From Maratus speciosus (lineage: Eukaryota; Arthropoda; Arachnida; Araneae; Salticidae): a stretch of 64,000 bases of DNA. The position numbers and the translations under genes were made by a program. Below are positions 21,470-32,543 of this stretch, piece after piece. The notes beneath the pieces were generated by a model. It did not search any database. It was not told the DNA's origin and worked only from the letters and a program-made list of their open reading frames with translations. Numbering within the stretch: position 1 is the stretch's first letter; each line of letters opens with the position of its first letter. The stretch is from positions 599,157,038 through 599,221,037 of the forward strand of contig OZ010786.1 of NCBI GenBank assembly GCA_963932465.1. The letters run 5' to 3'.

Positions 21470-22054
21470 CAACCCGTCGAAATTCGACGAACTAAAATGT
21501 TAAAAAGGAACTGTCAGATCGAATTTATAATAAACCTACAACAATAATTACAATACAAAAATCATCTAACATTGGTTGTCGCACTCTTAAAGCAAATAAT
21601 ATTTTTAACCTAAAATTACTAAAATATTATTTCCGCAAACTTCAACTGCTTAAATTATTTAAAAATTAAACTCTATTAGAATACGTAATCAAGATGAGTA
21701 ATTATGATGAATTTATCGATTGAGACTTTTATGTTTGTTTTTATGGATAAAAAATCAGTAAAAAGGATTTCGCTTTGTCACATCATAAAATTTTCCCCCA
21801 TGAAATCTAAATTGTACGTTATTTTCAATTCCCATAATTTACATACGCACCACTCAAATTCACAATTTGAAAGTATTTTAACGCGCAATAGATTATTAAT
21901 GAATGTATTTCTAAACTTAAAGTTACGTTTGCCCGATACAACTTTTCATGTAAACATTCGCACAAACTTTAAGTTATAATCTCAGTACCCGCGAAAAAAA
22001 AATTCAGAAATTTGCCTTTAGTTGTCATAGTATTGGTCAAATATTTAGTTTTAT

Positions 22055-22090
<36 letters not shown>

Positions 22091-22641
22091 TCGTTTTGTT
22101 TGAAATAATTTTTACTCACTGAATCATTTTGCCTAGCGTCTCAAACTCAGTATCAGCGTAATTTAAAAATATTGAAATGTAACTGATTTATGAAGAAGAA
22201 TGCGTGTTTTTTTTTAAATGTCTGACATCATTTTCTGTTCAAAAATTATAAAAAAGTTACTTTAATTTGTATTGTGAAAATGGCATCAATAAGGATATAA
22301 TCAATAAAAATAACAAACCATGACTATTTTCCCTTTACTTTCAATATAAATGGAGTACGCCAGTTGCCACAATTACAAAATTTGTATTAAAAACTACAAA
22401 AAAAATAATATCTCAAAAATAAATTGAGATACAGCTTTCAAACAAATTGCATTTAAAAGAGCATTTTTTTCCTTATACGATGGTGTTAAAATTTAAAATG
22501 TACGATGTTTAGAAGTTTAAAAATTTGCCGTAGATATAATTGCAAAACCGAAATTTTAATTCAAATTTCAAAGTGTTGCCATTCGCAAAATGACGTATGC
22601 GTTACGCACAGATATGTTTGTCCTTTATAATATAGATAGAT
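21470..22641 (-). mobile_element. Possible Helitron-like insertion
   Basis: In reverse complement the right edge reads 'tctatattataaaggacaaa', which resembles a Helitron 5' start. The left edge has the hairpin CGTCGAATTTCGACG. The expected CTRR terminus is not clear. The internal 22290-22520 block is repeated inverted at 28050-28290, showing it is an interspersed family. An A run lies at 22056-22088. Boundaries are tentative. Confidence 0.35.
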
Positions 22642-23513
22642 AGATAGTAAAACCTGTCAAAATAGTAATTATCTCTAACAGAATCCTGCCTTAAACGGAA
22701 GCGTTACATGGTCTTAATGTGTATTGCCATACAATTAAATTTGCTAAAAACCTGTCTGAAAGGGGACTTTCACCACTCTTTAGTGAAACACATTAAAACC
22801 TCTGAAAGCGGAATCTTTCTATAACGGAATCCTGTCTCAAACGGAAGAGTTTCAGGCTCCAAACGAAACGACCAATAGATCTTATTGCGGTAGTGTATCT
22901 TAGAAATATAATTAATCACACTTCTGTAAACGGAAGCCTGTTTAAAATGGAAATTTTTTCCAGATCCTTCCAATCACGTCTTGACAAGATTGACTGTGTA
23001 TGTATAATAGAAGTATTTCCAGTAACTTTAAGAACTTAGGTATATCCTTATTTAATTTCTTAATTTAAAAAAAAACATTGATTAAAAAAAGTAAGATCAA
23101 TCTCTGTAACTGCAGCTAATAATACATTGGAGTTACATTAATATTTATCAGTGAAAAAGATTTTACAAACATTATGATGTAAAAAGCTGAGCGTATATGA
23201 AGATTATTAATTTATTTAGCAATTATTAGTAATTTATTTAAATCAAGTTTCATAATACATAACATTTGCCTACAATAAAGTTAGGGTCAAGTGGTTAAGT
23301 TTAAAACAGCAATTTCCATGTTCAATTTCTAACCATTGAATTAAGAACTTGCGCTATATAATAAACATTGGATAATGATTTCACATAAGTGTCAGCGAGT
23401 CGTTTAGTTGCGAGTTTTTGAGATAAGGTTTTAATCTTTAATAAAAAATTCTTGCAATTTCAGCTACACGAACTCGTAATGTACGAAACACAAGCATCAA
23501 ATATAGTTCATGC

Positions 23514-23698
23514 CAGGGTTACCAGTTTGGCCTCCACTTTTAATTCGAAATTTCAAATTCACACAGGAAATTTTGAAAGAAGAATCTTTACTTTTTATAA
23601 TCACAAAATTTCTGTCATAAAGCAAAAAATGCTATTTTTATTTTCTGGTGCGAATTTGGATTTTCTTAATAAAAATGGAGGCCAAACTGACAACCCTG
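23514..23698. mobile_element. hAT MITE with exact 8-bp duplication
   Basis: 185 bp, CAGGGTTACCAGTTTGGCCT to its inverse ...GGCCAAACTGACAACCCTG. GTTCATGC flanks both sides (23506-23513 and 23699-23706, 8 of 8). It lies inside the 5.1-kb hAT element. The open frame reading through it is a by-product. Confidence 0.9.
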
Positions 23699-24409
23699 GT
23701 TCATGCTGGAAAAAATAGTTTTGTTACAATTGTCTAAAACAGCCATAATTCTTTTTGGTTTCTATGTTTCGCCATTTTTGATACCATATTCGATCTAATA
23801 GTTGCTTCCGATATCTGATCGTCTTTGGAAGTAAAATTTTTGTAACAAATTTATTTGTGATGGATTAGCATGCTTTTGGAAGTATCAGGATGTGTAAAAA
23901 ATAATGGTGGTTTCTGTTATTGTACTTCACAACCAATTTATTTTAGATATTTCGAAACAGTTTTAGAGCATTCTCCAAGTTTTGCAGTAAGCTCCGGACT
24001 TTGGTACGTGGATTAGCTTCAATTCGATTTCTTATTGATAAATACAAAGTGTCACCCAAGACCTTCTCCATACACAAAATTGTTATTGCCACCATGAAAT
24101 TTCTTCAAGCAATGTTAAACTGGACGTTCACATAGTAATTGGGGTCAAAGGAAATGTTGAATCCAGATATTTTTGTTGTGTGGGATTTCTGCAGCTCTGG
24201 AAGGGAGACTTCGGAGTTCTGTGGAGGGCGTAGCACATCTAGACCATTAATAAGCATAAAATCTCAAATCTTTCATTTGCATCCTTAACCCGTTTGGGAC
24301 CAGCATCTTTTACATGAATTTTACTCCTTTGACACCACTTTTTGTCAAATAATTAAATTTAGTTTATCAATCGAGAAAATGTCTTAATTAAATAAGAAAA
24401 ATTTTACTT

Positions 24410-25183
24410 TTAATTTTTAGTGGTATAAAAAACAAGTTCTGTAAGCACCTTTTGAAGATGCATATATGCACCCATGGTCCCGGAGGGGTTAAACAACTTG
24501 ACATGAGGATCAAAAACCTCATCTCTATATATTTCAGCATTCACAGTTACACTGGTAAAAATGTGTAGGTCAGTGTGTCCATTCAAAATCATACCCACCC
24601 ATACCATGATTCCACGACCTTTGTATAGATGCTTTTCACGGATGTTTGCAGCTTTATTCCACGTGTTTTTCCCTTCATATGATAACACATCTGCAATAAT
24701 TCTCCAAACAAAATCAGGATTCATCGGTAAAGAGAACTCGGCTCCAGCCCGTGGTACTCCAATGACGATGATCTCTGCACCACTTTACCGAGCGCATTTC
24801 GCTGCCGGAGTTAGTGGAATACAAACAATGGGTTTCCTTGTATGCAGCCCTTATTTATACAGCCTGTTACCCACAGTAAATGTGGATAGTCGAGCCCCTG
24901 TTGCTGCAGCGAACTCTCTTGTAATCTGAACTGACGTCAGTTGCATGATTCTTTTAGCAATCGTTGCCAAATAACGGTCCTGAGAATCTATTGTGGCACG
25001 TTTTTTACCTTGATCTGGTTGTCTGTGTACATTACTAGTGTCTGTTAACCGTTTCCATATTCTTGACATGACGCTTTTGGCTATTTTTATGTATTTACAG
25101 ACCCCTGTGAGTGTCTGTCCTGCTTCCATTCTGCCTATCGCATGCCATTTCCCACAATCGGTCAGATGTCTTCTGGACGACAT
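24410..25183 (-). pseudogene. Broken Tc1/mariner-family transposase
   Basis: From 25183 leftward: ATG, then about 110 codons with a helix-turn-helix region (GRMEAGQTLTGVCKYI...SVMSRIWKRL) and QDRYLATIAKR, the Tc1-type DNA-binding half. A middle part in another frame gives CRDHRHW and VLFTDES followed by a TGA stop (24720s), where Tc1 proteins continue with an arginine after the first catalytic aspartate. A third open part (24724 to 24410) has IMVWVGMILNGHTDLHIF and YRDEVFDPHV, the central catalytic region. Several frame changes and stops make it inactive. The ends of the element are not clear; a 37-bp direct duplication lies upstream at about 25230-25310. Confidence 0.85.
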
Positions 25184-25229
25184 ATTCTACCTACTACAAG
25201 AGAAAATTTTAACCAACTACGCGTACAAT

Positions 25230-25312
25230 CCTTGAAATTAGACTTCAAATCACCCACATGCAATCTTTGAAATTAGACTTCAAATTACCCACGTGCAATC
25301 CTTTTCACACGT
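25230..25312. repeat. Direct duplication before the Tc1 remnant
   Basis: Two near-identical copies of 'gcaatc(c/t)ttgaaattagac ttcaaatcacccac' lie side by side, with a third 'gtgcaatcctt' following. They sit upstream of the transposase start and could be part of a Tc1 terminal repeat region. Confidence 0.6.
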
Positions 25313-26673
25313 GAACCGAAAGAATGGCCTCAAAAATTTGCATATTTTTCTGTAGCAAAGGTTAATCCCATTGGCCTATGTGATAACGTTGACAATGAGT
25401 TACCAATCAATCACCTTTCATCGAAGTTCCCTTAATAGAATTAACACAAAGCACCTTTTTATGGTTATTCCTTTAATTTTTCTCGCCAGAGTATTTTGAA
25501 AGTGGTAATAAATAAACAGTCCAAAAATAAAATTACTTTTATTAATTGCTTGCAGCAGATTTAAAATAATTGATAATATTGACCGTTATAAAGTAAACAA
25601 AGATAAGGGTCGCGAAACTCAAAACAATGTGCCATTATTGCGTTCGTGTAAACTCGTCTTTTCCCATAAGTGTCGGCAACAGTTGGTCCCATCGAAGTCC
25701 AAGATGAAGAAGTTTTGCGTTTAATCTAGTTACACAAAATTTATGTAAACGGAATAGCAGGTATACTTGCATAGTTATCCTTCCGTCTCGGGACATTAAA
25801 ATGTTTCCGTTTACGAGAGGATTCCTTGTTCACAGAAAACCTGCCAAGAAGGAATCACAATTGGAACAAGTTTCATTTCAGATGGGTTTAAAAGGTTAGC
25901 AAGCATAAATATATAGCGTTGTTTTCGTCGAACCTTGAATTGTTTTCCTTTGAGATAGGCCATCTTCACAGGTTTTACTGTAATACATTTATGCTCTTCA
26001 GAGGTGTACTATAGAGCGAGTACGTTTTAGCAGTTTTAATCGATAATGTGTAAATGGAAAGTGTTTATAACAGAAACCTGTCTCAAACGGAAATGTTCGT
26101 AGTCCCGTCGGATGTCATACCTTTGAATTATACCTTCTAATACGAACACCTGTTTAAAGCGAAATTTTTCATAGGTTCTTTCTGATTCCGTCTTAGCCGT
26201 TTTTACTGTTGTATCCATGATTCAGTAAATTAGTTCTTCGTTCGGGTTCGGGGAGGGGGAGGTACGGACCCCCGGGACCCCCCCCCCCCCCTTGGCTACG
26301 CCACTGGCAGTAGACCATTCAACCATGCGGGAATTATGAAACTCTAACATCATAAGAAATGGCGACTACAAAACAAACTGATATTCGAGATTTGTTTAAG
26401 ATGGTTTCTACGAGTAGGCCTATTGTGCAAGTCTACAGTGCACGTTTTCATTTTATAGTCATGTGCATATGTTGTACTTTACATTATTCAGGTTTTTTTT
26501 TTATTCTATTCAAGCTGTTTAAATAATAGAAAAACATGCTTTATCTTCATTTTTTGCTTAATTCTAACTTCTACAGGTTTTTCCCGACATTCATCCTGTA
26601 ATCCGGAAAATTTCTCAATCCGGCATGCTTCAAGTCCCGAACCCGAACGTGCCGGATTAGACGATGTTTACTG

Positions 26674-27676
26674 GATATATATATATATATACATATACAT
26701 ACATATAGCACATTATGTATTAAATGCATTCGTCAGATCCAGAATCCTGCACCATAATTAAAATAAGAATAACCAACAAACATCTAAGAAATTTCAACAA
26801 ATATAACCTGAGTAAGCAAAAACCAAGAAAAAACAACCAAAAAAGCCGTGGCCTCGTCAGCAGTGGGCATTTTAAAAAAGCACAGCAGTGTTTCAGACTA
26901 ATTACAATTCACAATAACTATGATTCAGTAGTGACGGTGGGTTTCGGCCAGAGTGTCGCAAAGCATAAATCAAATGAATAAAAACAATTGAAAGCATATC
27001 GCGAACACTTCCCCACCTTTCGTTTATATATATATATAAACGAAATTTAAAAGAGTAAAATGCGCGAAAAGCGTTCTAAATTACGATTTCTGTGGAATTG
27101 TTAAAGATAGAAACTTGAAATTTGACATAAGTTTTTTTTTTTCAATTATTATTTAATTCAAAATTTAAAAGGATGCAGGAAAAAAAAAAAAAAACGTTCT
27201 ACAATTTTTCTGATACTGAAGGGACTAGAAACTTGAAATTTGGCATGGCGGTTATTTTTAAAATATAATACTCCTTAAAGATTTTTTTTTCTCGAAATTT
27301 AAAAGGGTGAAATGAGTGGAAAACTTTCCAGAAACGTTCTAAATTACGATTACTATGGAATTTTACGTAATATTTGTTAATTAATCAATTGCACATCCAT
27401 TTCAGACTTAGCTGACATATTTTCAATTATGACTACAAATCCCTAGCAGCTCCATCTATTTGGTATTCCAATATTAATATCTTCATTATTGAAAAATTAA
27501 AACCGAATTTTGGCCACAAAAAGTTGGTTAAAACTGATAATTTCAGACAGCTTTTTTACAGTCCTGCAACGTAATAAATTTTCTTCTCTGCTATTTTTTT
27601 TTATTTTTTTTTTTTATTATTTATTTGATTTTTTTTTCTTACTTCACGCCCAGACAACGTCGGGCGGGTCAGCTAG
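26674..27676 (+). mobile_element. Helitron-like 3' portion
   Basis: Ends with hairpin-like CGCCCAGACAACGTCGGGCG, then 'ggtcagctag' (CTAG 27673-27676) before T. Interior units at 27040-27370 repeat those at 20275-20640. The open frame 26724-26981 shows no known domain and is not supported as a gene. An A run lies at 27179-27194. Confidence 0.55.
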
Positions 27677-28296
27677 TTAATTATAAGTGATAGATTTTGA
27701 CTTCCCATGAAGTCTTATAAAACAATAGAGATGGTCTTAAATGACCTTTATGCACACATATCTCTCTCTTTTTTATTGTCTTTTGTATAAATTTAAATTA
27801 ATGACTATGTTTCTCGGTCTGCATATGACAAGTCGTTGGGCCACGTGTGGCCCGCGGGACACAGCTGCTTTACATTAGTCAAATAAACATATTCATTGTT
27901 TATGTCATCGCCTTCCCTTGCGCTTTATTAGCCCCCGGTATCCTGTTTCTTTCTCCCAACAAGCAAAATGTCGTCTCCAAAAAATAACGTTCCATTGTAT
28001 AAGTCAGCCGTAAAACAAAGCAGATGTATCATCGTACTGTCAAATACTCTACTGCAATTTTTTAAACTTCTAAGTATCGCACACTTGCAATTTTTATACC
28101 GTCTTATTGGGGGAAAAAAGTACTATTAAATGCAATTTGTTTGAAAACTGCATCTCCATTTATTTTTGAGATATTAATTTTTTTTGTAGTTTTTATAGTC
28201 ATTTAATTTTGGCAACTCAAGTACTCCATTTCTGTAGAAAGTAAAGAGAAAATAGCTTTTATATCTTTTTGTTGCCATTTTCCCGAAAAAAATGTA
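27677..28296. repeat. Unassigned DNA with an interspersed repeat (28050-28290)
   Basis: 28050-28290 is the inverse of 22290-22520: shared 'tgcaatttgtttgaaaactg', 'atttttgagatattaatttt' and 'aagtactccatttctgta'-like phrases. Nothing else is recognised. Confidence 0.45.
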
Positions 28297-29372
28297 CAGT
28301 CGTGGAAAAAAAAAATGTAAACACCCCCTACTAACTTCTCAACAAATTATCGTAGAAGAAAGTTACTGATACCGAACGATTGGAAATAAAGTCTACTTTT
28401 AAATGATGCATATAAAATTTGTTTAAGGGACCATCTACATATTAAAACGAACCATAACTTTGTTTTTTTCAATAGCAGTACACAATTCTGACAGCATAAA
28501 TGAACTCTACACCCTTCAATTAGCTTATAAACAAATTTTCATGCAATTCGTACCATAAGTTTCCGAGAAATTAATTATTTTAAAAGGAGCGTGTTTTAAG
28601 GGCTGTATCCAAATTGCAGTTCCGTACTCGATTGTTAACCGAGAGAGCCCCCTTCTTGATCAAGGCACTTTAAGCGCCACTCAAGGAGTCAATGAAGGCT
28701 GTTAGATTACAGGACAGCAGAATAAATTTCAAAAATCTATTAACTTCTATCATAGACGGCCCCTTAAACCATCATTTTGCCGTTTTTTAAGCATTATTTG
28801 AAAACTACTTGGAAGAAAAATGTGAAATTTTGTATTTCCATAAAGCAGGACTTAATAAATCTAAATCCATCAAAAAAATTGTAGGTTGAAATTCATAATT
28901 TTTTCGAATATTAATTTCATAATTCATAAATCATATCATAAAATTATAAAAATTGCAAATTCAGCGTATTTATGTTTGGGTATATTAGTATCATTGCTAC
29001 CCAAAAAATACCACATTAGGACCATAATTTCAGGAGATATAAATAAAAATATGAAAATGTAATTTAACATTAGAAGCACTAAATTTTGAATGTTTATAAT
29101 TCAAAAACTTATCATTCAAATGACTTGAAATTTGGTGTCTAGGCATAGTTTGAACCGAAGATTTGAAATATCTCGTTAAAATTGAGTATTGCCATTGAAA
29201 AAAAAATGAAGTTTGGATTCGTTTTAATATGTAGATGGCCCCTAAGCAAATTTTGTATACATCGTTTAAAAGTAAACTTTATTTCCAATAGTTCGGCACC
29301 AGGAACTTTCGTCTACGATAATTTGTTGAGGAGTTAATAGGGGGGGTGTTTACTTTTTTTTTTCCACGACTG
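28297..29372. mobile_element. Mariner-like MITE with ~150-bp terminal inverted repeats
   Basis: 1076 bp between TA dinucleotides (28295-28296, 29373-29374), starting CAGTCGTGGAAAAAA and ending TTTTTTCCACGACTG. The match extends inward for about 150 bp ('acaaattatcgtagaagaaa' on the left; inverse at 29310 on the right). The interior has no open frame. Confidence 0.85.
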
Positions 29373-29503
29373 TACTTAAAATATGTGCTATTCTGAAAAA
29401 ATATAAATGAAGGAAAACATGGAGCTATTATAAACTAAATTTAATTTTAAGTATCTATATTAATATTACAAACAAATGAAAGCATATGAATCATGAGACA
29501 ACC

Positions 29504-29537
<34 letters not shown>

Positions 29538-29560
29538 GTCGAGTTTCTTGAATGACGACA

Positions 29561-30132
29561 TCTCTTTTTTATTTTCTTCTATCTTTACAAGAAGAAAGTA
29601 TTGGATTCGTGAAAATTTTCGACTTCCGGTTTTCGACGGATTTATACGTTTTAGAATGCCCTGAACACGATTTGATGCTTTTTAGAAAATGTCTGTCACT
29701 CTGTAAGTCTGTATGTGACAAAAATTTTGTGGGCGCTCTATCTCAAGAACTAATGCACGGAATTTCACAAAACTTCAGATTCAGTTAGACCTTGATATAA
29801 ACTGGACCTGATTAGTTTTTGGTGAAAATCACCCAAAAGGTGGCGCTGCTATACGGCATTTTTCACGATTTCTGCAATAGCTATATCTCAAGAACTACTG
29901 CACGGATTTTCATAAAACTTCAGATTCAGTTAGTCCAGGATATGCTACATTTTTTAGAATTTCCGCTATAGCTCTACCTCAAGAACTAATGCACGAATTT
30001 TTATCAAACTTCAAATTCAGATATACTTTGATATGAATTGGTGCTAAATTGATGTTATTTCTTGTACTATTTAAAGATTTAATTGAAGTGATTTATATAG
30101 AAGAAAGTTTTGTGGTGGCCACAACATACTAG
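29561..30132 (+). mobile_element. Helitron, 'aagaagaaagta' family, copy 1
   Basis: Left end TCTCTTTTTTATTTTCTTCT then a short palindrome (CTTCT-atctttaca-AGAAG). Right end hairpin TTGTGG-tgg-CCACAA, then CTAG (30129-30132) before T. Carries one clear ~150-bp monomer ('ggtggcgctgctat' at 29841). A long T run precedes it (29508-29536). The frame 29552-29788 is part of the repeat, not a gene. Confidence 0.7.
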
Positions 30133-30192
30133 TTTGGATTTGTGTATTATCCAGCGATAGTGTCGTCATATGCGTACTTTACTGTAGATGTT

Positions 30193-31273
30193 GTTACTTT
30201 CTTCTATCTTTACAAGAAGAAGGTATTGGATTCATGAAAATTTTCGAATTCCGGTTTTCGACGGATTTACACGTTTTAGGGGTCAGAGATTCCAAAAAAC
30301 ATGTTTTTACAAAATGTCTGTCTGTGACTCTGTGAGTCTGTCTGTCTGTGTGTATGTGACACAAATTTTGTGGGCGCTCTATCTCAAGAACTAATGCACG
30401 GAATTTAATAAAAATTGATATTCAGTTAGTCCCTAATACAAATTGATGCTGATTAGTTTTTGGTGCAAATCGCTCAACAGGTGGCGCTGCTATGCTGCAT
30501 TTTTCACGATTTTCGCAATAGCTCTATCTCAAGAACTAATGCACGGATTTCGATCAAACTTCAGGTTTAGTTAGTCCTTGATATGAATTGATGATGATTA
30601 CGTTTTGGTGTAAATCGCCCAACAGGTGGCGCTGTTATGATGAATTTTGCAGGATTTACACGATTTCCCCAATAACTCTATCTTAAGAACTAACGCACGG
30701 ATTTTCATCAAACTTCAGATTCAGTTAGTCCTTGATATGACTTGCTACTGATTATGTGTTGGTGTAAATCGCCCAACAGGTGGCGCTTCTCTGCTGCCTT
30801 TTTCACGATTGCCTCAATAGCTCTATCAATAGAACTAATGGACGAATTTTCCTCTAACTTCAGATTTAGTTGTATGTTGACACAAGTTGTTGTTAATTAG
30901 GTTTTGGTGTTAATCACCCAATAGGTGGCGCTGCTATGCAGGAATTTTCACAATTTTCGTTATTGCTCTATCTCAAAAACTAATGTACGGATTTTCTCCA
31001 AACTTCAAATTCAGTCAGACGTTGACATAAATTGTTGCTGATTAGGATTTGGTATAAATCACCCAATAGGTGGCGCTGCTAGGCAGCATTTTTCTGAATT
31101 TAGACGATTTCAGCGATAGTCATATCTCAAGAACTAACGCACAGAATTTCATATCGTTAGAATCCTCATGAGATGCATAGATTGCCGTTTAATTTTGGCA
31201 GTGTGATAACGGATTTTGAAGTATTAACATGTATGAGATAGAAGAAAGTTTTGGGATTGGTACATCCAACTAG
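30193..31273 (+). mobile_element. Helitron, 'aagaagaaagta' family, copy 2 (five monomers)
   Basis: Same start as the copy at 29561 (first few bases altered) and end ...GGGATTGGTACATCCAACTAG before T. Five 'ggtggcgct' monomers are spaced 145-155 bp apart (30481, 30626, 30780, 30926, 31071). It is nearly identical along its length to the inverted copy at 61969-63051. Confidence 0.75.
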
Positions 31274-31338
31274 TTTAATACTGGATCGTAAATGAGGAAT
31301 TCTTCAGCGGATGTGGATGACATCATTTTATATAAAAT

Positions 31339-31614
31339 CACCGCCCCTTGAATACTAGGCCTGAGCGCTGACACAAAAATGGCGGCTGCCGAAGGCAGAT
31401 TTTTTTAAACGCGTGTACGGTCCCTTAAATATTCGTACCAATAATTTTTTAAAGATTTTTCCGCTTTATTTTTCTGAGATTAAACGAGTCAGAGAAATCT
31501 TTTATAAAATACTGGTGTCTACATTTGAAGGACCGTACCTACGATTAAAAAAATCCGCCTTCGGCAGCCGCCATTTTTGTGTCAGCGCTCAGGCCTAGTG
31601 TTCAGGGGGTGGTG
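31339..31614. mobile_element. Foldback MITE with exact 8-bp duplication
   Basis: 276 bp, about 90-bp terminal inverted repeats starting CACC(G/A)CCCCTTGAA and including 'aaaatggcggctgccgaagg'. TATAAAAT flanks both ends (31331-31338 and 31615-31622, 8 of 8). The arms are markedly more GC-rich than the surroundings. The frame 31413-31598 is a by-product. Confidence 0.85.
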
Positions 31615-31748
31615 TATAAAATAAAATCGTGTGTTTTAAGTCTTAAAACTCAAATATGTTTTTGCACTATTTATATATATACATACATATTTTTTTTTCA
31701 TCGGGGGCGACACTAAATTCTGAAAAAGCAGAATTCCTGTTTTCTAGT

Positions 31749-32543
31749 TCTCTTTTTACTTTCTTCTATATTTACAAAAAGAAAGTACTAGATTCGTGAA
31801 AATTTTCGAATTCCGGTTTTCGACGGATTTATACGTTTTAGGTGTCAGATATTACGTAAAACATGTTTTTACAAAATGTCTGTCTGTTGAGTCTGTCTGT
31901 TTCTGTGTGACACAAATTTTGTGGGCGCTCTATCTTTAGAACGGAATTTAATAAAACTTTAGATTCAGTTAGTCTCTGATATGAATTGGTGCTGATTACT
32001 TATTAGGTGTAAATCGCCCTGAAGGTGGCGCTGCTATGCTGCATTTTCACGATTTCAACAATAGCTATGTCCCAGGAACTAAAGCACGGATTTTCAGAAA
32101 ATTTCAGCTTCAATGAGTCCTTGATATAATTTGGTGCTGCTAACTTTTTGGTGCAAATTGCCCAATAGGTGGCGCTTCTATGCTGCATTATTCATGATTA
32201 TCGCAATAGCTGTATCTCAGGAACTAATGCACGAATTTTCATCAAACTTCAGATTCAGTTAGTCCCTGATATAAATTAATGCCGTTTAGTTTTTAGTGGG
32301 AACCCCCCAACAGGTGGCGCTACTATGCTGTATTTTTCCCGATTTTCTGAAATAGTTGTATCTCAAGAACTAATGCACGGATTTTCTTCAAACTTGAAAT
32401 TCAATTAGAAGTTCACGTAAGTTGTTGCTAATTAGATTTTGGTGTAAATCGCCTAGCCGGTGGCGCTGCTGTGCTGAATTTATCAAGACTATATTAACAT
32501 GTATAAGATAGAAGAAAGTTTTGGGATTGCCACATCCGACTAG
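31749..32543 (+). mobile_element. Helitron, 'aagaagaaagta' family, copy 3 (four monomers)
   Basis: TCTCTTTTTACTTTCTTCT start; end GGATTGCCACATCC hairpin, then 'gactag' (CTAG 32540-32543) before T. Monomers at 32024, 32169, 32314 and 32459. Confidence 0.75.

Larger units (their letters stand above)
21188..26306. mobile_element. 5.1-kb hAT-type element (CAGTGGCG family)
   Basis: Left end CAGTGGCGTAGCCAGGATTT, right end ...TTGGCTACGCCACTG. Flanks gcagcaga (21180-21187) and gcagtaga (26307-26314) match at 7 of 8 positions. Next to both ends and at 22640-22985 are many short repeats of the type 'aacctgtctcaaacggaa', probably subterminal transposase sites. Runs of G (21218-21230) and C (26278-26291) sit just inside the ends. 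No intact hAT transposase was seen; the interior instead holds further insertions (23514, 24410 and a Helitron-like stretch near 21470). Confidence 0.8.
20896..26673 (+). mobile_element. Pogo/Tigger element carrying nested insertions
   Basis: Left terminus CAGTAAACATCTTCTAATCC (20896 on) and right terminus ...GGATTAGACGATGTTTACTG (to 26673) are inverted copies. Both lie in TA-rich tracts. Without the 5.1-kb hAT insertion (21188-26306 plus its 8-bp duplication) the element is only about 650 bp, an internally deleted copy with the transposase tail left. The TATA flank is clear on the left; on the right GA precedes TATA, a small change. Confidence 0.8.

Noticed and set aside
21704..21979. 91-codon open frame inside the 5.1-kb hAT element
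   Set aside because: No hAT or other domain recognised; composition like surrounding AT-rich DNA.
23285..23340. tRNA-like stretch ('gggtcaagtggttaag', 'gttcaatttctaacc')
   Set aside because: Weak A and B boxes and no cloverleaf pairing; likely chance or a very old SINE.
24561..25235. Plus-strand frames opposite the Tc1 transposase
   Set aside because: Antisense shadows of the Tc1 coding remnant.
30480..31090. Regularly spaced repeats that could suggest an array such as CRISPR
   Set aside because: Spacing of about 150 bp with similar sequence throughout; it is a tandem monomer inside a eukaryotic Helitron.
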